DNA from: Yersinia vastinensis
GTDB taxonomy: Bacteria > Pseudomonadota > Gammaproteobacteria > Enterobacterales > Enterobacteriaceae
DNA length: 64,000 nucleotides
Direction: 5' to 3'
Assembly (NCBI RefSeq): GCF_902726565.1
Contig: NZ_CACVAF010000001.1
Location: forward strand, 1 to 64,000
The notes beneath the pieces were generated by a model. The model was given only the letters and a program-made list of their open reading frames with translations. It did not search any database and was not told where the DNA came from. Shown one piece after another: positions 1 through 10,900 of this stretch (position 1 is its first letter; every line of letters begins with the position of its first letter). A program made the position numbers and the translations under genes.

Positions 1-43
1 CTGCATGAGAGTGATTGTGTAGCGGGTTGATTAAAACAGAATT

Positions 44-163
44 TGCCTGGCGGCCATAGCGCGGTGGTCCCACCTGATCCCATGCCGAACTCAGAAGTGA
101 AACGCCGTAGCGCCGATGGTAGTGTGGGGTCTCCCCATGCGAGAGTAGGACACTGCCAGGCAT
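44..163 (+). rRNA. rrf: 5S ribosomal RNA (first copy)
   Basis: A full-length 120-nt enterobacterial 5S rRNA. The ends TGCCTGG and CCAGGCA pair to close helix I. It sits in the distal part of an rRNA operon whose 16S and 23S genes would lie before the window start. It is followed after 13 nt by tRNA-Thr and then a second 5S, the order known for E. coli rrnD. It differs from the second copy at five positions. Confidence 0.97.
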
Positions 164-176
164 CAAATTTAGCGTG

Positions 177-252
177 GCTGATATGGCTCAGTTGGTAGAG
201 CGCACCCTTGGTAAGGGTGAGGTCCCCAGTTCGACTCTGGGTATCAGCACCA
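177..252 (+). tRNA. thrV: tRNA-Thr (anticodon GGT)
   Basis: A 76-nt tRNA with the acceptor arms GCTGATA and TATCAGC pairing perfectly, followed by an encoded ACCA. The anticodon stem is CACCC/GGGTG with loop TTGGTAA, so the anticodon is GGT and it reads ACC/ACU threonine codons. It lies between two 5S genes, as thrV does in rrnD of E. coli, and is presumably processed from the rRNA transcript. Confidence 0.97.
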
Positions 253-291
253 GTTACATGGGTTAAAGTTCGGTAGTTGTAGAAAAGAATT

Positions 292-411
292 TACCTGGCG
301 GCAATAGCGCGGTGGTCCCACCTGACCCCATGCCGAACTCAGAAGTGAAACGCCGTAGCGCCGATGGTAGTGTGGGGTCTCCTCATGCGAGAGTAGGACA
401 CTGCCAGGTAT
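292..411 (+). rRNA. rrf: 5S ribosomal RNA (second copy)
   Basis: A second 120-nt 5S rRNA, identical to the first except at five positions. The changes G45 to A293 and C161 to T409 lie opposite each other in helix I, so pairing is kept (G-C replaced by A-T). It is the last gene of the rRNA operon and is followed by a strong terminator. Confidence 0.97.
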
Positions 412-426
412 CAAATCAAGTAAAGA

Positions 427-451
427 CCCCATGCCAAAAGCGTGGGGTTTT
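427..451 (+). terminator. rRNA operon terminator
   Basis: The stem CCCCATGC/GCGTGGGG (8 bp, one wobble pair) is followed by a T-rich tract. It stands 15 nt after the last 5S, a typical intrinsic terminator for an rRNA operon. Confidence 0.85.
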
Positions 452-492
452 TGCTTTTCAACGATTCAGTAAAATGAGATTGAATCTCTGAC

Positions 493-525
493 AAACCCTC
501 TGTGTCTTCACAGAGGGTTTTTGTA
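493..525 (+). terminator. Second rRNA operon terminator
   Basis: A perfect 12-bp stem, AAACCCTCTGTG/CACAGAGGGTTT with a 4-nt loop, followed by more T. The A-run before and T-run after mean it could act in both directions. Tandem terminators after rRNA operons are common. Confidence 0.85.
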
Positions 526-655
526 TTTTTACTGTATAAAAATCAATAGCGACTACTTTCTATACGGTATATGCCAAAATTTCAACAATGAAACATTTTC
601 AGGTTGTTGCAGATCGCTCGACTTTTTACCAAAAAACCGCTATCTTCGGGCATCT

Positions 656-671
656 AGAAGTCTAAACGTAT
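656..671 (+). promoter_or_regulatory. Tandem MetJ boxes before metA
   Basis: Two adjacent 8-mers, AGAAGTCT (7 of 8 matches to the met box AGACGTCT) and AAACGTAT (6 of 8), lie 26 nt before the metA start. MetJ with S-adenosylmethionine binds tandem boxes and represses met genes. Two imperfect boxes side by side at this place, resembling the E. coli metA leader from memory, make repression by MetJ likely. No binding was tested. Confidence 0.65.
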
Positions 672-696
672 AAATGGATATATTGAGGATATAGGC

Positions 697-1626
697 ATGC
701 CGATTCGGGTTCCTGATGAGTTACCAGCAGTGAGTTTCTTACGTAATGAGAATGTTTTTGTTATGACCTCATCACGTGCGAAAACTCAGGAAATTCGGCC
801 CCTGAAGGTGTTGGTTTTGAATCTAATGCCTAAAAAAATTGAGACGGAAAATCAATTCCTACGTTTACTCTCTAATTCACCATTGCAGATTGATATCCAA
901 CTGCTACGGATTGATAGCCGCGAGTCAAAAAATACGCCAGCTGAGCATCTGAACAACTTCTATTGCGACTTTGAAGATATTCAAGAGCAAAATTTTGATG
1001 GATTGATTGTGACAGGAGCCCCGCTGGGCTTGGTTGATTTCTGTGACGTTGCCTATTGGCCACAGATTGAACGTATTATCGCGTGGGCCAAAGATCACGT
1101 CACTTCAACCTTATTTGTATGCTGGGCGGTACAGGCAGCCTTAAATATCTTGTATGGCATCCCCAAAATGACGCGCGAGACCAAACTCTCTGGTATTTAT
1201 CAGCACCAAACAGAAAAGCCTCTGGCGCTATTGACGCGTGGCTTTGATGAAACATTCTTGGCCCCCCACTCTCGTTATGCAGATTTCCCTATCGAGGTGC
1301 TTGAGCAATACACCGATTTGGATATTTTGGTTTCATCTGAAGAAGCGGGAGCCTACCTGTTTGCCAGTAAAGATAAGCGTGTAGCCTTTGTGACAGGCCA
1401 CCCTGAATATGATGTCGACACTCTGGCGGGAGAATATCAGCGTGATCTGGCGGCCGGTCTTAATCCACAAGTTCCTCTTAATTACTTTCCAAATGATGAT
1501 GCTTCTTTACCACCAAAAGCATCCTGGCGAAGCCATGGGCATCTGCTGTTTGCCAACTGGTTGAACTATTATGTTTACCAAATCACGCCATTTGATTTGC
1601 GCCACATGAACCCAACGCTCGACTGA
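697..1626 (+). CDS. metA: Homoserine O-succinyltransferase MetA
   Basis: This enzyme transfers succinyl from succinyl-CoA to the hydroxyl of homoserine, the first committed step of methionine synthesis, in the cytoplasm. The protein has 309 aa, the same as E. coli MetA. The nucleophile Cys142 is in the stretch [11 protein letters not shown], and the catalytic His/Glu pair is in GHPEYDVD near residue 235. The start is preceded by a GAGGAT ribosome site. It is monocistronic, between the rRNA operon and aceBAK, with MetJ boxes upstream and a terminator downstream. Sequence and length leave little doubt. Confidence 0.98.
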   Translation: MPIRVPDELPAVSFLRNENVFVMTSSRAKTQEIRPLKVLVLNLMPKKIETENQFLRLLSNSPLQIDIQLLRIDSRESKNTPAEHLNNFYCDFEDIQEQNFDGLIVTGAPLGLVDFCDVAYWPQIERIIAWAKDHVTSTLFVCWAVQAALNILYGIPKMTRETKLSGIYQHQTEKPLALLTRGFDETFLAPHSRYADFPIEVLEQYTDLDILVSSEEAGAYLFASKDKRVAFVTGHPEYDVDTLAGEYQRDLAAGLNPQVPLNYFPNDDASLPPKASWRSHGHLLFANWLNYYVYQITPFDLRHMNPTLD

Positions 1627-1651
1627 TTTTTCTCCCTTCAAATGTTAATAA

Positions 1652-1686
1652 AGGCGGCTGAATCGAGGCCGCCTATCTATTTTTTC
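1652..1686 (+). terminator. metA terminator
   Basis: The stem AGGCGGC/GCCGCCT with a 9-nt loop is followed by TATCTATTTTTT. It lies 25 nt after the metA stop and is a typical intrinsic terminator. Confidence 0.8.
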
Positions 1687-1837
1687 CTCTTAGATACCCC
1701 ATTATTTGTCAATTGAACTGGTCTGATCTCTTTATTAAACAATAGGTTACCTTGAAAAAATAAAGATAATGGAAGCCGATTCCTATCTATCAAAATCACC
1801 CATCAATGTTAACAATATGATAAATAAAGATTAAAAA

Positions 1838-1900
1838 ATTATTTTAACTAAAAATGGAAATCGTTTTTGATTTTAATAATTAATTGATTATTCTTAGTCC
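1838..1900 (+). promoter_or_regulatory. aceBAK promoter and IclR operator
   Basis: The gene-free stretch 1627-2031 holds the metA terminator and this control region. The half-site TGGAAAT at 1855-1861 continues as CGTTTTTG, 10 of 14 informative positions of the IclR box TGGAAATNATTTCCA. A -35-like TTGATT (1867-1872) and a -10-like TATTCT (1889-1894) lie 16 nt apart. From memory the E. coli aceB promoter has almost the same string here. IclR binding would cover the -35 and block the glyoxylate operon during growth on glucose. The remaining sequence to the aceB start shows nothing else that I recognise. Confidence 0.65.
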
Positions 1901-2031
1901 TGTCGGGGTGAAAAGTGACCGTAAAATCTGACCTTCAATTTCCGGTTGGAATGCAGTACCCGATACGAATCCAAGAGTGACGCTACATTAGCGTTGATGT
2001 GAAAGTCGTGAGATTGGGAAGGGGAAGGACA

Positions 2032-3630
2032 ATGACACAACAGTTAGTCGGCACGGAGTTAGTTTTCACCCAGCATTTTACTGCTGCAGAGCGACAGGTT
2101 TTGCCAGATGAAGCTGTCGAATTCCTCACAGAATTAGTGGCGAAATTTGCAGAGTCGCGTGGCGAACTCCTTGCTGCGCGTGCATCCTGGCAGCAGGCTA
2201 TTGATCAAGGTGCATTGCCTAATTTTATTTCGGAAACCAATTCCATTCGTGAAGGCGATTGGAGAATTCAGGGGATTCCGGCAGATTTACGCGATCGTCG
2301 AGTCGAGATTACTGGGCCTGTTGAGCGCAAAATGGTCATTAACGCGCTCAATGCCAATGTAAAAGTCTTCATGGCAGATTTTGAGGATTCACTGGCACCT
2401 AGCTGGGATAAAGTGATTGATGGCCAGATTAATCTGCATGACGCGGTCAAAGGCACGATTTCATATACCAATGAGTCCGGTAAAATTTATCAGTTGAAAC
2501 CGAATCCAGCGGTATTGATAGCGCGGGTTCGTGGTCTGCATTTACCAGAAAAACACGTGAAATGGCAGGGAGAGGCGATCCCCGGCGGCTTGTTCGATTT
2601 CGCTTTGTATTTCTATCATAACTATAAGCAATTACTTGCCAATGGCAGCGGCCCCTATTTCTATTTACCAAAAATGCAGTCTTATCAGGAGGCCGCTTGG
2701 TGGAGTGACGTGTTCAGTTTTACCGAGCAGCGTTTCGATTTGCCACAAGGCACCATTAAAGCCACTGTGTTAATCGAAACCTTGCCTGCAGTATTCCAGA
2801 TGGACGAAATTCTGTACCACCTGCGCCATCATATTGTTGGTCTGAATTGTGGCCGTTGGGACTATATCTTCAGCTATATCAAGACATTGAAAAACCATGG
2901 GGATCGTGTCCTACCCGATCGCCAGTCAGTCACCATGACGAAGCCATTCCTGAGTGCCTATTCTCGCTTACTGATCAAAACCTGTCACAAGCGCGGCGCT
3001 TTGGCGATGGGTGGCATGGCTGCATTTATTCCCAATAAAGACCCAGTCCAAAATGCACAAGTACTCGACAAAGTTCGTGCTGACAAAGAGTTAGAAGCCA
3101 GCAATGGTCATGATGGCACATGGGTTGCTCACCCAGGTTTGGCGGATACCGTGATGGCGGTCTTTAACAAGGTTTTGGGCGACCGACCTAATCAATTAGA
3201 AGTGACTCGTGAGCAGGACAAACCTATTACTGCCGCTGAGTTACTGGAACCTTGCACCGGCGAGCGTACCGAAGAAGGAATGCGAGCCAATATCCGGGTT
3301 GCCGTGCAATACATTGAGGCTTGGATATCAGGTAATGGTTGTGTACCGATTTACGGCTTGATGGAAGATGCCGCGACGGCAGAGATTTCCCGTACTTCGA
3401 TTTGGCAATGGATACATCACCAGAAAAGCCTGAGCAATGGTCAGACGGTGACGAAAGAACTGTTCCGCAGCATGTTGAGTGAAGAAATGCAGGTAGTGAA
3501 GCTTGAACTTGGCGCAGAGCGCTTTGATGGTGGGCGGTTTGAAGAAGCGGCTCGCTTGATGGAGCGTATTACAACACAAGACGAGCTTATCGACTTCCTG
3601 ACGTTACCAGGCTACGCATTACTGGCCTGA
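2032..3630 (+). CDS. aceB: Malate synthase A
   Basis: This enzyme condenses glyoxylate with acetyl-CoA to malate, the second step of the glyoxylate bypass. The protein has 532 aa (E. coli AceB 533). The malate synthase stretches RRVEITGPVERKMVINALNA and VFMADFEDS are intact, as is the C-terminal GLMEDAATAEISR. An in-frame ATG lies 33 nt upstream at 1999 region, but the ATG at 2032 has the strong GGGGAAGGA ribosome site and matches the E. coli N-terminus, so it was chosen. It is the first gene of aceB-aceA-aceK, 49 nt before aceA, under the putative IclR operator. Confidence 0.98.
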   Translation: MTQQLVGTELVFTQHFTAAERQVLPDEAVEFLTELVAKFAESRGELLAARASWQQAIDQGALPNFISETNSIREGDWRIQGIPADLRDRRVEITGPVERKMVINALNANVKVFMADFEDSLAPSWDKVIDGQINLHDAVKGTISYTNESGKIYQLKPNPAVLIARVRGLHLPEKHVKWQGEAIPGGLFDFALYFYHNYKQLLANGSGPYFYLPKMQSYQEAAWWSDVFSFTEQRFDLPQGTIKATVLIETLPAVFQMDEILYHLRHHIVGLNCGRWDYIFSYIKTLKNHGDRVLPDRQSVTMTKPFLSAYSRLLIKTCHKRGALAMGGMAAFIPNKDPVQNAQVLDKVRADKELEASNGHDGTWVAHPGLADTVMAVFNKVLGDRPNQLEVTREQDKPITAAELLEPCTGERTEEGMRANIRVAVQYIEAWISGNGCVPIYGLMEDAATAEISRTSIWQWIHHQKSLSNGQTVTKELFRSMLSEEMQVVKLELGAERFDGGRFEEAARLMERITTQDELIDFLTLPGYALLA

Positions 3631-3679
3631 GTCGACACCCTATTAAACCCTACAAAATTGAATAACAAGGAATATCGCC

Positions 3680-4987
3680 ATGACGACCTCTCGTACTCAA
3701 CAAATTCAGCAGTTAGAACAAGAATGGAAATCACCGCGTTGGGAGGGGATTACTCGTCCCTATAGTGCAGAAGAAGTGATCAAATTACGCGGTTCTGTTA
3801 ATCCGGAATGCACATTGGCGCAGCACGGGGCTAAAAGATTATGGGAGTTGCTGCACGGCGAATCGCGTAAAGGCTATATCAACTGTCTGGGGGCTTTAAC
3901 GGGGGGGCAGGCATTGCAGCAGGCGAAAGCCGGAGTTGAGGCTATCTATCTGTCGGGCTGGCAGGTAGCGGCAGATGCCAATACGGCGTCAAGCATGTAC
4001 CCGGATCAGTCTCTGTACCCGGTCGACTCCGTTCCTGCGGTGGTTAAACGCATTAATAACAGTTTCCGTCGTGCAGATCAGATTCAGTGGTCAAATAATA
4101 TTGAGCCGGGTAGCAAAGGCTACACCGACTATTTCCTGCCAATTGTAGCGGATGCTGAAGCCGGTTTTGGTGGGGTGTTAAATGCGTTTGAATTGATGAA
4201 GGCCATGATCGAGGCAGGGGCTGCTGGTGTGCACTTTGAAGACCAGTTGGCCGCCGTGAAGAAATGCGGTCACATGGGCGGTAAAGTATTGGTTCCAACC
4301 CAAGAAGCGATTCAAAAGCTGGTTGCCGCTCGTTTAGCTGCTGACGTTCTGGGAGTACCAACGTTGCTGATTGCCCGTACTGATGCAGATGCTGCTGATT
4401 TGCTGACCTCCGATTGTGACCCTTATGATAGCGAATTCATCACTGGCGAGCGCACTGCGGAAGGTTTTTTCCGCACTCATGCCGGCATTGAGCAAGCCAT
4501 CAGCCGAGGTCTGGCTTATGCCCCTTATGCGGATTTGGTGTGGTGCGAAACCTCTACGCCAGACCTGACTTTGGCCAAGCGTTTCGCTGATGCGATTCAC
4601 GAAAAATTCCCCGGGAAATTATTGGCCTACAACTGTTCGCCATCGTTCAACTGGAAAAAAAATCTCAGCGATGCGCAAATCGCCAGTTTCCAGGATGAGC
4701 TGTCAAAGATGGGCTACAAATATCAGTTTATTACACTGGCTGGCATCCATAGCATGTGGTTCAACATGTTCGATCTAGCCCATGCTTATGCACAGGGCGA
4801 GGGCATGAAGCACTATGTTGAGAAAGTACAGCAACCAGAGTTTGCCTCTGTTGAGCGCGGCTACACTTTTGCCTCCCATCAGCAAGAAGTGGGAACTGGC
4901 TACTTTGATAAAGTGACCAATATCATTCAGGGCGGTGAGTCATCTGTCACCGCGTTGACTGGCTCGACGGAAGAACAGCAGTTTTAG
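3680..4987 (+). CDS. aceA: Isocitrate lyase
   Basis: This enzyme cleaves isocitrate to glyoxylate and succinate, the first step of the glyoxylate bypass, letting cells grow on acetate or fatty acids. The protein has 435 aa, the normal length. The active-site signature KKCGHMGGK is present with the catalytic Cys near residue 196. The Mg-binding aspartates in [10 protein letters not shown] and the N-terminal substrate motif are also visible. AAGGAATA precedes the ATG. It is the middle gene of aceBAK. A hairpin between it and aceK probably lowers downstream expression. Confidence 0.98.
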   Translation: MTTSRTQQIQQLEQEWKSPRWEGITRPYSAEEVIKLRGSVNPECTLAQHGAKRLWELLHGESRKGYINCLGALTGGQALQQAKAGVEAIYLSGWQVAADANTASSMYPDQSLYPVDSVPAVVKRINNSFRRADQIQWSNNIEPGSKGYTDYFLPIVADAEAGFGGVLNAFELMKAMIEAGAAGVHFEDQLAAVKKCGHMGGKVLVPTQEAIQKLVAARLAADVLGVPTLLIARTDADAADLLTSDCDPYDSEFITGERTAEGFFRTHAGIEQAISRGLAYAPYADLVWCETSTPDLTLAKRFADAIHEKFPGKLLAYNCSPSFNWKKNLSDAQIASFQDELSKMGYKYQFITLAGIHSMWFNMFDLAHAYAQGEGMKHYVEKVQQPEFASVERGYTFASHQQEVGTGYFDKVTNIIQGGESSVTALTGSTEEQQF

Positions 4988-5019
4988 TCTGCTGACTGAG
5001 TAAAAATATCAAGTTATCA

Positions 5020-5041
5020 AGAGCCTGCTTATGCAGGCTCT
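5020..5041 (+). terminator. aceA-aceK intercistronic hairpin
   Basis: A perfect 9-bp stem, AGAGCCTGC/GCAGGCTCT with loop TTAT, lies between aceA and aceK and has no long T-run. In E. coli an intercistronic structure at the same place is linked to the very low level of AceK relative to AceA. Here it may act as a partial terminator or protect the 3' end of the aceBA mRNA. Confidence 0.6.
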
Positions 5042-5064
5042 GTTCCGTATGGTTGGGGGGCAGC

Positions 5065-6792
5065 ATGGTGGGAAAGCTGGAACAATTAATCGCTCAGACA
5101 ATTTTGCAGGGATTCGATGCGCAATATGGCCGCTTTCTAGAGGTCACTGCTGGTGCTCAACATCGCTTTGAACAGGCGGACTGGCAAGCTGTTCAGCAGG
5201 CGATGAAAAAGCGTATTCATCTCTATGATCACCATGTCGGTTTGGTGGTTGAGCAACTCCAGCACATCACAGATCAGCGTTGCTTTGATGTGGCGTTCTT
5301 AGCGCGAGTGAAAGAAATTTATACCGGATTGTTACCGGATTATCCGCGCTTTGAAATCGCCGAAAGCTTTTTTAACTCGGTTTATTGTCGGCTGTTTAAA
5401 CATCGTGATTTAACACCCGATAAATTGTTTGTCTTTAGTTCTCAGCCTGAGCGGCGTTTTCGCGAAATCCCACGCCCCTTAGCACGTGATTTTTCCCCTA
5501 AAGGGAATCTGAGTGGCATGTTGCAGGTGGTGCTCAATGATTTACCGCTGCGCTTACCTTGGGAAAATCTTCCGCGCGACATTGATTATATTGTGGCGGC
5601 ACTGCGGCAAAACTTTACCGACAGCCAACTCGCGGATGCACAGTTTCAAATTGCAAATGAGCTGTTTTATCGCAACAAAGCGGCTTGGCTAGTAGGGAAG
5701 CTGCGGTTGGCGGAGGAAGTCTATCCATTCTTATTGCCTATTCATCATAATGAATCCGATGCGCTATTTATTGATACCTGCCTTACCAGCAAGGCCGAGG
5801 CCAGCATCGTATTCGGCTTTGCCCGCTCTTATTTTATGGTTTATGCCCCCCTGCCAGCGGCGATGGTCGAGTGGTTGCGGGAGATTTTACCGGGTAAATC
5901 GACCGCTGAGTTGTATATGGCAATTGGTTGCCAGAAACACGGTAAAACGGAAAGCTATCGTGAATACCTAACCTTTGTTCATCAATCTAGCGAACAATTT
6001 ATTATTGCGCCGGGCGTCAAAGGCATGGTGATGCTGGTGTTTACTTTGCCGTCATTTGATCGTGTTTTTAAGGTGATTAAGGACCAATTTGCACCGCAAA
6101 AAGAGGTTAGTCAGGCGCGGGTTTTAGAATGCTATCAATTAGTTAAAGAGCACGACCGCGTCGGTCGGATGGCGGATACTCAAGAATATGAGAATTTTGT
6201 CATTGATAAGCACCGTATTAGCCCTGAACTGTTGATGGAGTTACAACAGGAAGTACCTGAAAAATTGGAAGATTTAGGTGATCAAATCATCATTAAGCAC
6301 CTGTATATAGAACGGAGGATGACACCACTAAACCTCTACATGGAGCAGGCAGATGATCAGCAACTGAAAGATGCCATTGAGGAGTACGGCAATGCCATTA
6401 AGCAATTAGCCGCGGCCAATATTTTCCCAGGTGACATGTTATTTAAGAATTTCGGCGTGACCCGGCATGGGCGTGTGGTGTTCTACGATTACGACGAGAT
6501 TTGTTATATGACTGAGGTAAATTTCCGCGACATCCCCCCTCCGCGCTATCCGGAAGATGAGATGGCCAGCGAGCCGTGGTATAGCGTTTCCCCTAATGAT
6601 GTCTTTCCGGAAGAGTTCCGGCATTTCTTATGCAGCGACCGAAAGGTCCGACATTTTTTTGAAGAGATGCACAGTGATCTTTTCCATGCCAGTTATTGGC
6701 GGGGTTTGCAGCAGCGTATCCGGAACGGGCATGTGGAGGATGTTTTCGCCTATCGGCGTAAGCAGCGTTTCTCTCAGAGGGTGATTGGTTGA
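5065..6792 (+). CDS. aceK: Isocitrate dehydrogenase kinase/phosphatase
   Basis: AceK phosphorylates isocitrate dehydrogenase on a serine to switch it off, and removes the phosphate again. This sets the split between the TCA cycle and the glyoxylate bypass. The protein has 575 aa from the ATG at 5065, which fits the Yersinia N-terminus I recall. An ATG at 5053 (four residues longer) is nearer the GGGGGG ribosome site and cannot be excluded. The family's conserved C-terminal half, including [20 protein letters not shown] and [20 protein letters not shown], is intact. It is the last gene of aceBAK, converging on iclR. Confidence 0.97.
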   Translation: MVGKLEQLIAQTILQGFDAQYGRFLEVTAGAQHRFEQADWQAVQQAMKKRIHLYDHHVGLVVEQLQHITDQRCFDVAFLARVKEIYTGLLPDYPRFEIAESFFNSVYCRLFKHRDLTPDKLFVFSSQPERRFREIPRPLARDFSPKGNLSGMLQVVLNDLPLRLPWENLPRDIDYIVAALRQNFTDSQLADAQFQIANELFYRNKAAWLVGKLRLAEEVYPFLLPIHHNESDALFIDTCLTSKAEASIVFGFARSYFMVYAPLPAAMVEWLREILPGKSTAELYMAIGCQKHGKTESYREYLTFVHQSSEQFIIAPGVKGMVMLVFTLPSFDRVFKVIKDQFAPQKEVSQARVLECYQLVKEHDRVGRMADTQEYENFVIDKHRISPELLMELQQEVPEKLEDLGDQIIIKHLYIERRMTPLNLYMEQADDQQLKDAIEEYGNAIKQLAAANIFPGDMLFKNFGVTRHGRVVFYDYDEICYMTEVNFRDIPPPRYPEDEMASEPWYSVSPNDVFPEEFRHFLCSDRKVRHFFEEMHSDLFHASYWRGLQQRIRNGHVEDVFAYRRKQRFSQRVIG

Positions 6793-6806
6793 TGGCGACT
6801 GCGCAG

Positions 6807-6850
6807 GCGGATTTTGGGCTTAGGCTGTGCTCAAGCATCTCAAAATCCGC
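6807..6850. terminator. Hairpin between convergent aceK and iclR
   Basis: GCGGATTTTG and CAAAATCCGC form a perfect 10-bp stem. Within the 24-nt loop GCTT and AAGC can pair again. It lies between two convergent genes and may end transcription from both sides, although neither side has a clear T-run. Confidence 0.45.
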
Positions 6851-6875
6851 TGCCCCTTGAACCCCTATGACTCAA

Positions 6876-7715
6876 CTAATTACGATTGCCACCACCATAA
6901 GATTGCGTAATTTCTTTCGCTGCATGAATAACTAGCGCACCCAGTTCAGTGACACGATCGTCGGTAATACGCGAAACCGGGCCGGAGATGGAGATCGCTG
7001 CAAAGGCTTCGTGATGCTCATCGAATAAACACGCGGCAATACAACGCAGACCGAGGGCATGTTCTTCATCGTCGAAGGAGTAGCCTTGCTTGCGGATCAA
7101 CGCCAGATTCTCTTTCAAGCTGGCGGGGTTAGTGCGGGTGTGCTGGGTATAAGCATGCAGCCCCTTTTTATGTAAAAGTTGCACTAACTGTTCGTCTGAC
7201 AAAGTAGAGAGGAAGGCTTTACCCGCGCCAGAAGCATGCATCGGCAACTTGCCGCCAATCGGTGCAGACATACGCATCAGTGCAGTACATTGTACCTGGT
7301 CAATAATAATGGCTTGATAATCACTGTGGTCAAGTACGGCCAAATTGACCGTTTCGCCAGATTCATCCATTAAGCGACGTAACATCGGGTGAACCATAGC
7401 CAGCAGATTGCGGCTTTGCAAAAAGCTGCTGCCAACAATAAAGGCGTGAGCGCCCATCGTCCAAAGACCTAAATCCCCCACTTGGCGAACAAAACCTTGC
7501 TGTTGCATCGTGGTCAACAGGCGATGAGTGGTAGAGTTTGGTAAACCCGCCTGTTGCGCTAAATCAGTCAGAGCAACACTGCCTTGAGCTTCGGAAATAT
7601 ATTCCAGTAATTTAAGTCCGCGAGTTAATGATTGAACCTGACCGGTTGCCGCAGGTGTTGATTGTGCGGCTGCCTTGGGTTTCTTTCCCCGTTTAATCGG
7701 AATAGGTAACGCCAT
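6876..7715 (-). CDS. iclR: Transcriptional repressor IclR
   Basis: IclR is the pathway-specific repressor of aceBAK; glyoxylate and pyruvate change its affinity for the operator. The protein has 279 aa (E. coli 274). The N-terminal winged helix-turn-helix covers about residues 33-85 (GSVALTDLAQQAGLPNSTTH) and the C-terminal effector domain has SAPIGGKLPMHASGAGKAFL and EEHALGLRCIAACLFDE. It is transcribed towards aceK and diverges from metH, with an IclR-like box 25 nt before its start that suggests autoregulation. Confidence 0.97.
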   Translation of the reverse strand: MALPIPIKRGKKPKAAAQSTPAATGQVQSLTRGLKLLEYISEAQGSVALTDLAQQAGLPNSTTHRLLTTMQQQGFVRQVGDLGLWTMGAHAFIVGSSFLQSRNLLAMVHPMLRRLMDESGETVNLAVLDHSDYQAIIIDQVQCTALMRMSAPIGGKLPMHASGAGKAFLSTLSDEQLVQLLHKKGLHAYTQHTRTNPASLKENLALIRKQGYSFDDEEHALGLRCIAACLFDEHHEAFAAISISGPVSRITDDRVTELGALVIHAAKEITQSYGGGNRN

Positions 7716-7739
7716 AAATCAGCCTCTCAGTTATTTTTA

Positions 7740-7754
7740 TGGAATTCATTTTCG
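7740..7754 (-). promoter_or_regulatory. Putative IclR autoregulatory box
   Basis: TGGAATTCATTTTCG matches 11 of 14 informative positions of the IclR box TGGAAATNATTTCCA. It lies just upstream of iclR in the 256-nt space shared with divergent metH. IclR represses its own gene in E. coli. I saw no convincing MetR site for metH in the same space. Confidence 0.5.
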
Positions 7755-7971
7755 TTTTTCAATTATGCATGCAAACGGTAAAAAATGCTCATCCGATGAG
7801 TCAACATCTCTACCTGAAAAAGTCTCAACTGGGAGCGGACTCATTACGTCGGTAACTTGTGCTAGGATGACAGACTGATTTGTGAATGGATTATTTTTCA
7901 GCATATCTGATACTAATAAAATACAAAAAATACGTCGGGCGATGGCAAGGCAATAGGGCGAAGAGGCGACA

Positions 7972-10900
7972 GTGGTGGATACAGTAACAAATAATAAAAT
8001 TAAGGAATTACACCAGCAGCTAGCACAACGGATCTTAGTGTTGGATGGTGGTATGGGCACCATGATTCAGAGCTATCGATTGGAAGAGGCTGATTACCGG
8101 GGCGCTCGCTTTGCCGATTGGCCCAGTGATCTGAAAGGCAACAATGACTTGCTGGTGCTTTCCAAGCCGGAGGTCATTACCGCCATTCACAATGCCTACC
8201 TCGAGGCGGGTGCTGATATTCTCGAAACCAACACATTCAACTCCACCACCATTGCCATGGCGGACTATCAGATGGAGTCGTTGTCAGCGGAAATTAACTA
8301 TGAAGCCGCTCGTCTGGCTCGTCTCTGTGCTGATGAATGGACCGCCCGCACGCCGGAGAAACCACGTTATGTTGCCGGGGTGCTTGGCCCGACCAACCGT
8401 ACTGCCTCTATCTCGCCGAAAGTAAACGATCCTGCATTTCGTAACGTCAGTTTTGATCAATTGGTTGAGGCTTACCGGGAATCAACCCGCGCGTTGATTG
8501 AGGGCGGTGTTGATCTGATTATGATTGAAACGGTCTTCGATACCCTCAATGCCAAAGCGGCGACATTCGCTGTTGAATCTGAATTCGAAGCCATGGGCGT
8601 GCTACTGCCGGTGATGATTTCCGGCACCATTACTGATGCTTCGGGCCGCACGCTGTCTGGTCAAACGACAGAAGCTTTTTATAACTCGCTACGTCATGTT
8701 AAACCGCTCTCTTTTGGTCTGAACTGTGCTTTGGGACCAGATGAGTTGCGTCAATATGTCGCTGAGTTATCACGTATCTCTGAATATTATGTCAGTGCAC
8801 ACCCGAATGCCGGTTTACCGAATGCCTTCGGTGAATATGATCTGGACGCCAAAGAGATGGCCGAGCAGATTGGTGAGTGGGCGCGAGCGGGATTTTTGAA
8901 TATTGTCGGTGGGTGCTGCGGCACGACACCACGGCATATCGCTGCGATGGTCAAAGCCGTTGCTGGCGTGGCACCTCGCCCACTGCCGGATATTCCGGTG
9001 GCTTGCCGTTTGGCGGGGCTGGAGCCATTGACAATTGATGCCAACACGCTGTTTGTGAACGTCGGTGAGCGCACGAACGTGACGGGTTCAGCCCGTTTCA
9101 AACGGCTGATAAAAGAAGAGAAATACGGTGAAGCGTTGGATGTGGCTCGCCAACAGGTTGAGAGTGGCGCGCAGATCATCGATATCAATATGGATGAGGG
9201 CATGCTCGACGCCGAGGCTGCCATGGTGCGCTTCCTCAACCTGATTGCCGGTGAACCGGATATCGCCCGCGTGCCAATTATGATTGACTCCTCAAAGTGG
9301 GATGTCATCGAGAAGGGCCTTAAATGCATTCAGGGCAAAGGCATTGTGAACTCCATTTCGATGAAAGAGGGCGTCGACGCCTTCATTCATCATGCCAAAC
9401 TGGTTCGTCGTTATGGTGCAGCCATGGTGGTGATGGCCTTTGATGAGCAAGGGCAGGCTGATACCCGCGCGCGTAAAATCGAAATTTGCCGTCGTGCGTA
9501 TAAAATTCTGACGGAAACTGTCGGCTTCCCACCAGAAGATATTATTTTCGACCCGAATATTTTTGCCGTCGCCACTGGGATCGAAGAGCATAACAACTAT
9601 GCAGTCGACTTTATTGAAGCCTGTGCTGATATCAAAGCTGAACTGCCTTACGCCATGATTTCTGGCGGTGTCTCTAACGTCTCTTTCTCTTTCCGTGGCA
9701 ATGATCCGGTGCGTGAAGCTATTCACGCAGTGTTCCTCTATTACGCGATTCGTAATGGAATGGACATGGGTATTGTCAACGCCGGGCAATTGGCTATCTA
9801 TGACGATCTGTCGGATGAGCTTCGTGAAGCGGTGGAAGATGTCATTCTTAACCGTCGTGATGATAGCACTGAGCGCTTGTTGGAGCTGGCTGAAAAATAC
9901 CGAGGCAGCAAGAGTGATGAGGTCGCGGTTCAGCAAGCTGAATGGCGTGGTTGGCCAGTGGTGAAGCGGCTGGAGTATTCGCTGGTTAAAGGGATTACCG
10001 AGTTCATCGAACTGGATACGGAAGAAGCCCGTCAGGAAGCTGACCGGCCTATTGAGGTTATCGAAGGGCCGCTGATGGCGGGGATGAATGTGGTTGGCGA
10101 CCTATTTGGCGAAGGGAAAATGTTTCTGCCGCAGGTGGTGAAATCCGCACGGGTAATGAAACAGGCAGTCGCCTATCTCGAACCTTATATTGAGGCCAGC
10201 AAACAGAAAGGTAGCACTGCGGGTAAGATCCTGCTGGCGACGGTTAAAGGTGATGTGCACGATATCGGCAAAAATATTGTGGGTGTGGTATTGCAGTGCA
10301 ATAACTACGAAATCATCGACTTGGGCGTGATGGTGCCAACCGAAAAAATCCTGCGCACTGCGCGGGAAGAAAAGGTGGATATTATCGGTTTATCTGGCCT
10401 GATTACTCCGTCGCTGGATGAAATGGTTAATGTCGCCAAAGAGATGGAACGGCAGGGCTTTACTTTGCCGTTGCTGATTGGCGGTGCTACAACATCCAAA
10501 GCCCATACTGCGGTAAAGATCGAGCAAAACTACAGTGGCTCTACCACTTATGTCTCGAATGCATCGCGTAGTGTGGGGGTAGTTTCAGCTCTGTTATCGG
10601 ATACACAGCGCGATGAGTTTATAGCCAAAACGCGTAAAGAATATGAAACCGTTCGTATCCAACATGCTCGCAAGAAACCACGCACTCCGCCAGTCAGCTT
10701 GCAAACCGCTCGGGAAAACCAAACAGTCATTGACTGGGAAAATTATACGCCGCCAGTGGCGCATAAACTGGGAGTGCAAGCGGTAGAGGCCAGCATTGAA
10801 ACACTGCGCAACTACATCGACTGGACTCCCTTCTTTATGACGTGGTCATTGGCGGGAAAATATCCACGGATTCTGGAAGATGAAGTGGTTGGCGAAGAGG

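Noticed and set aside
8787-9936. Long minus-strand open frames (about 180 and 214 codons) opposite metH
   Set aside because: They lie entirely inside the well-conserved metH frame, have no ribosome sites or known motifs, and are typical antisense shadows.
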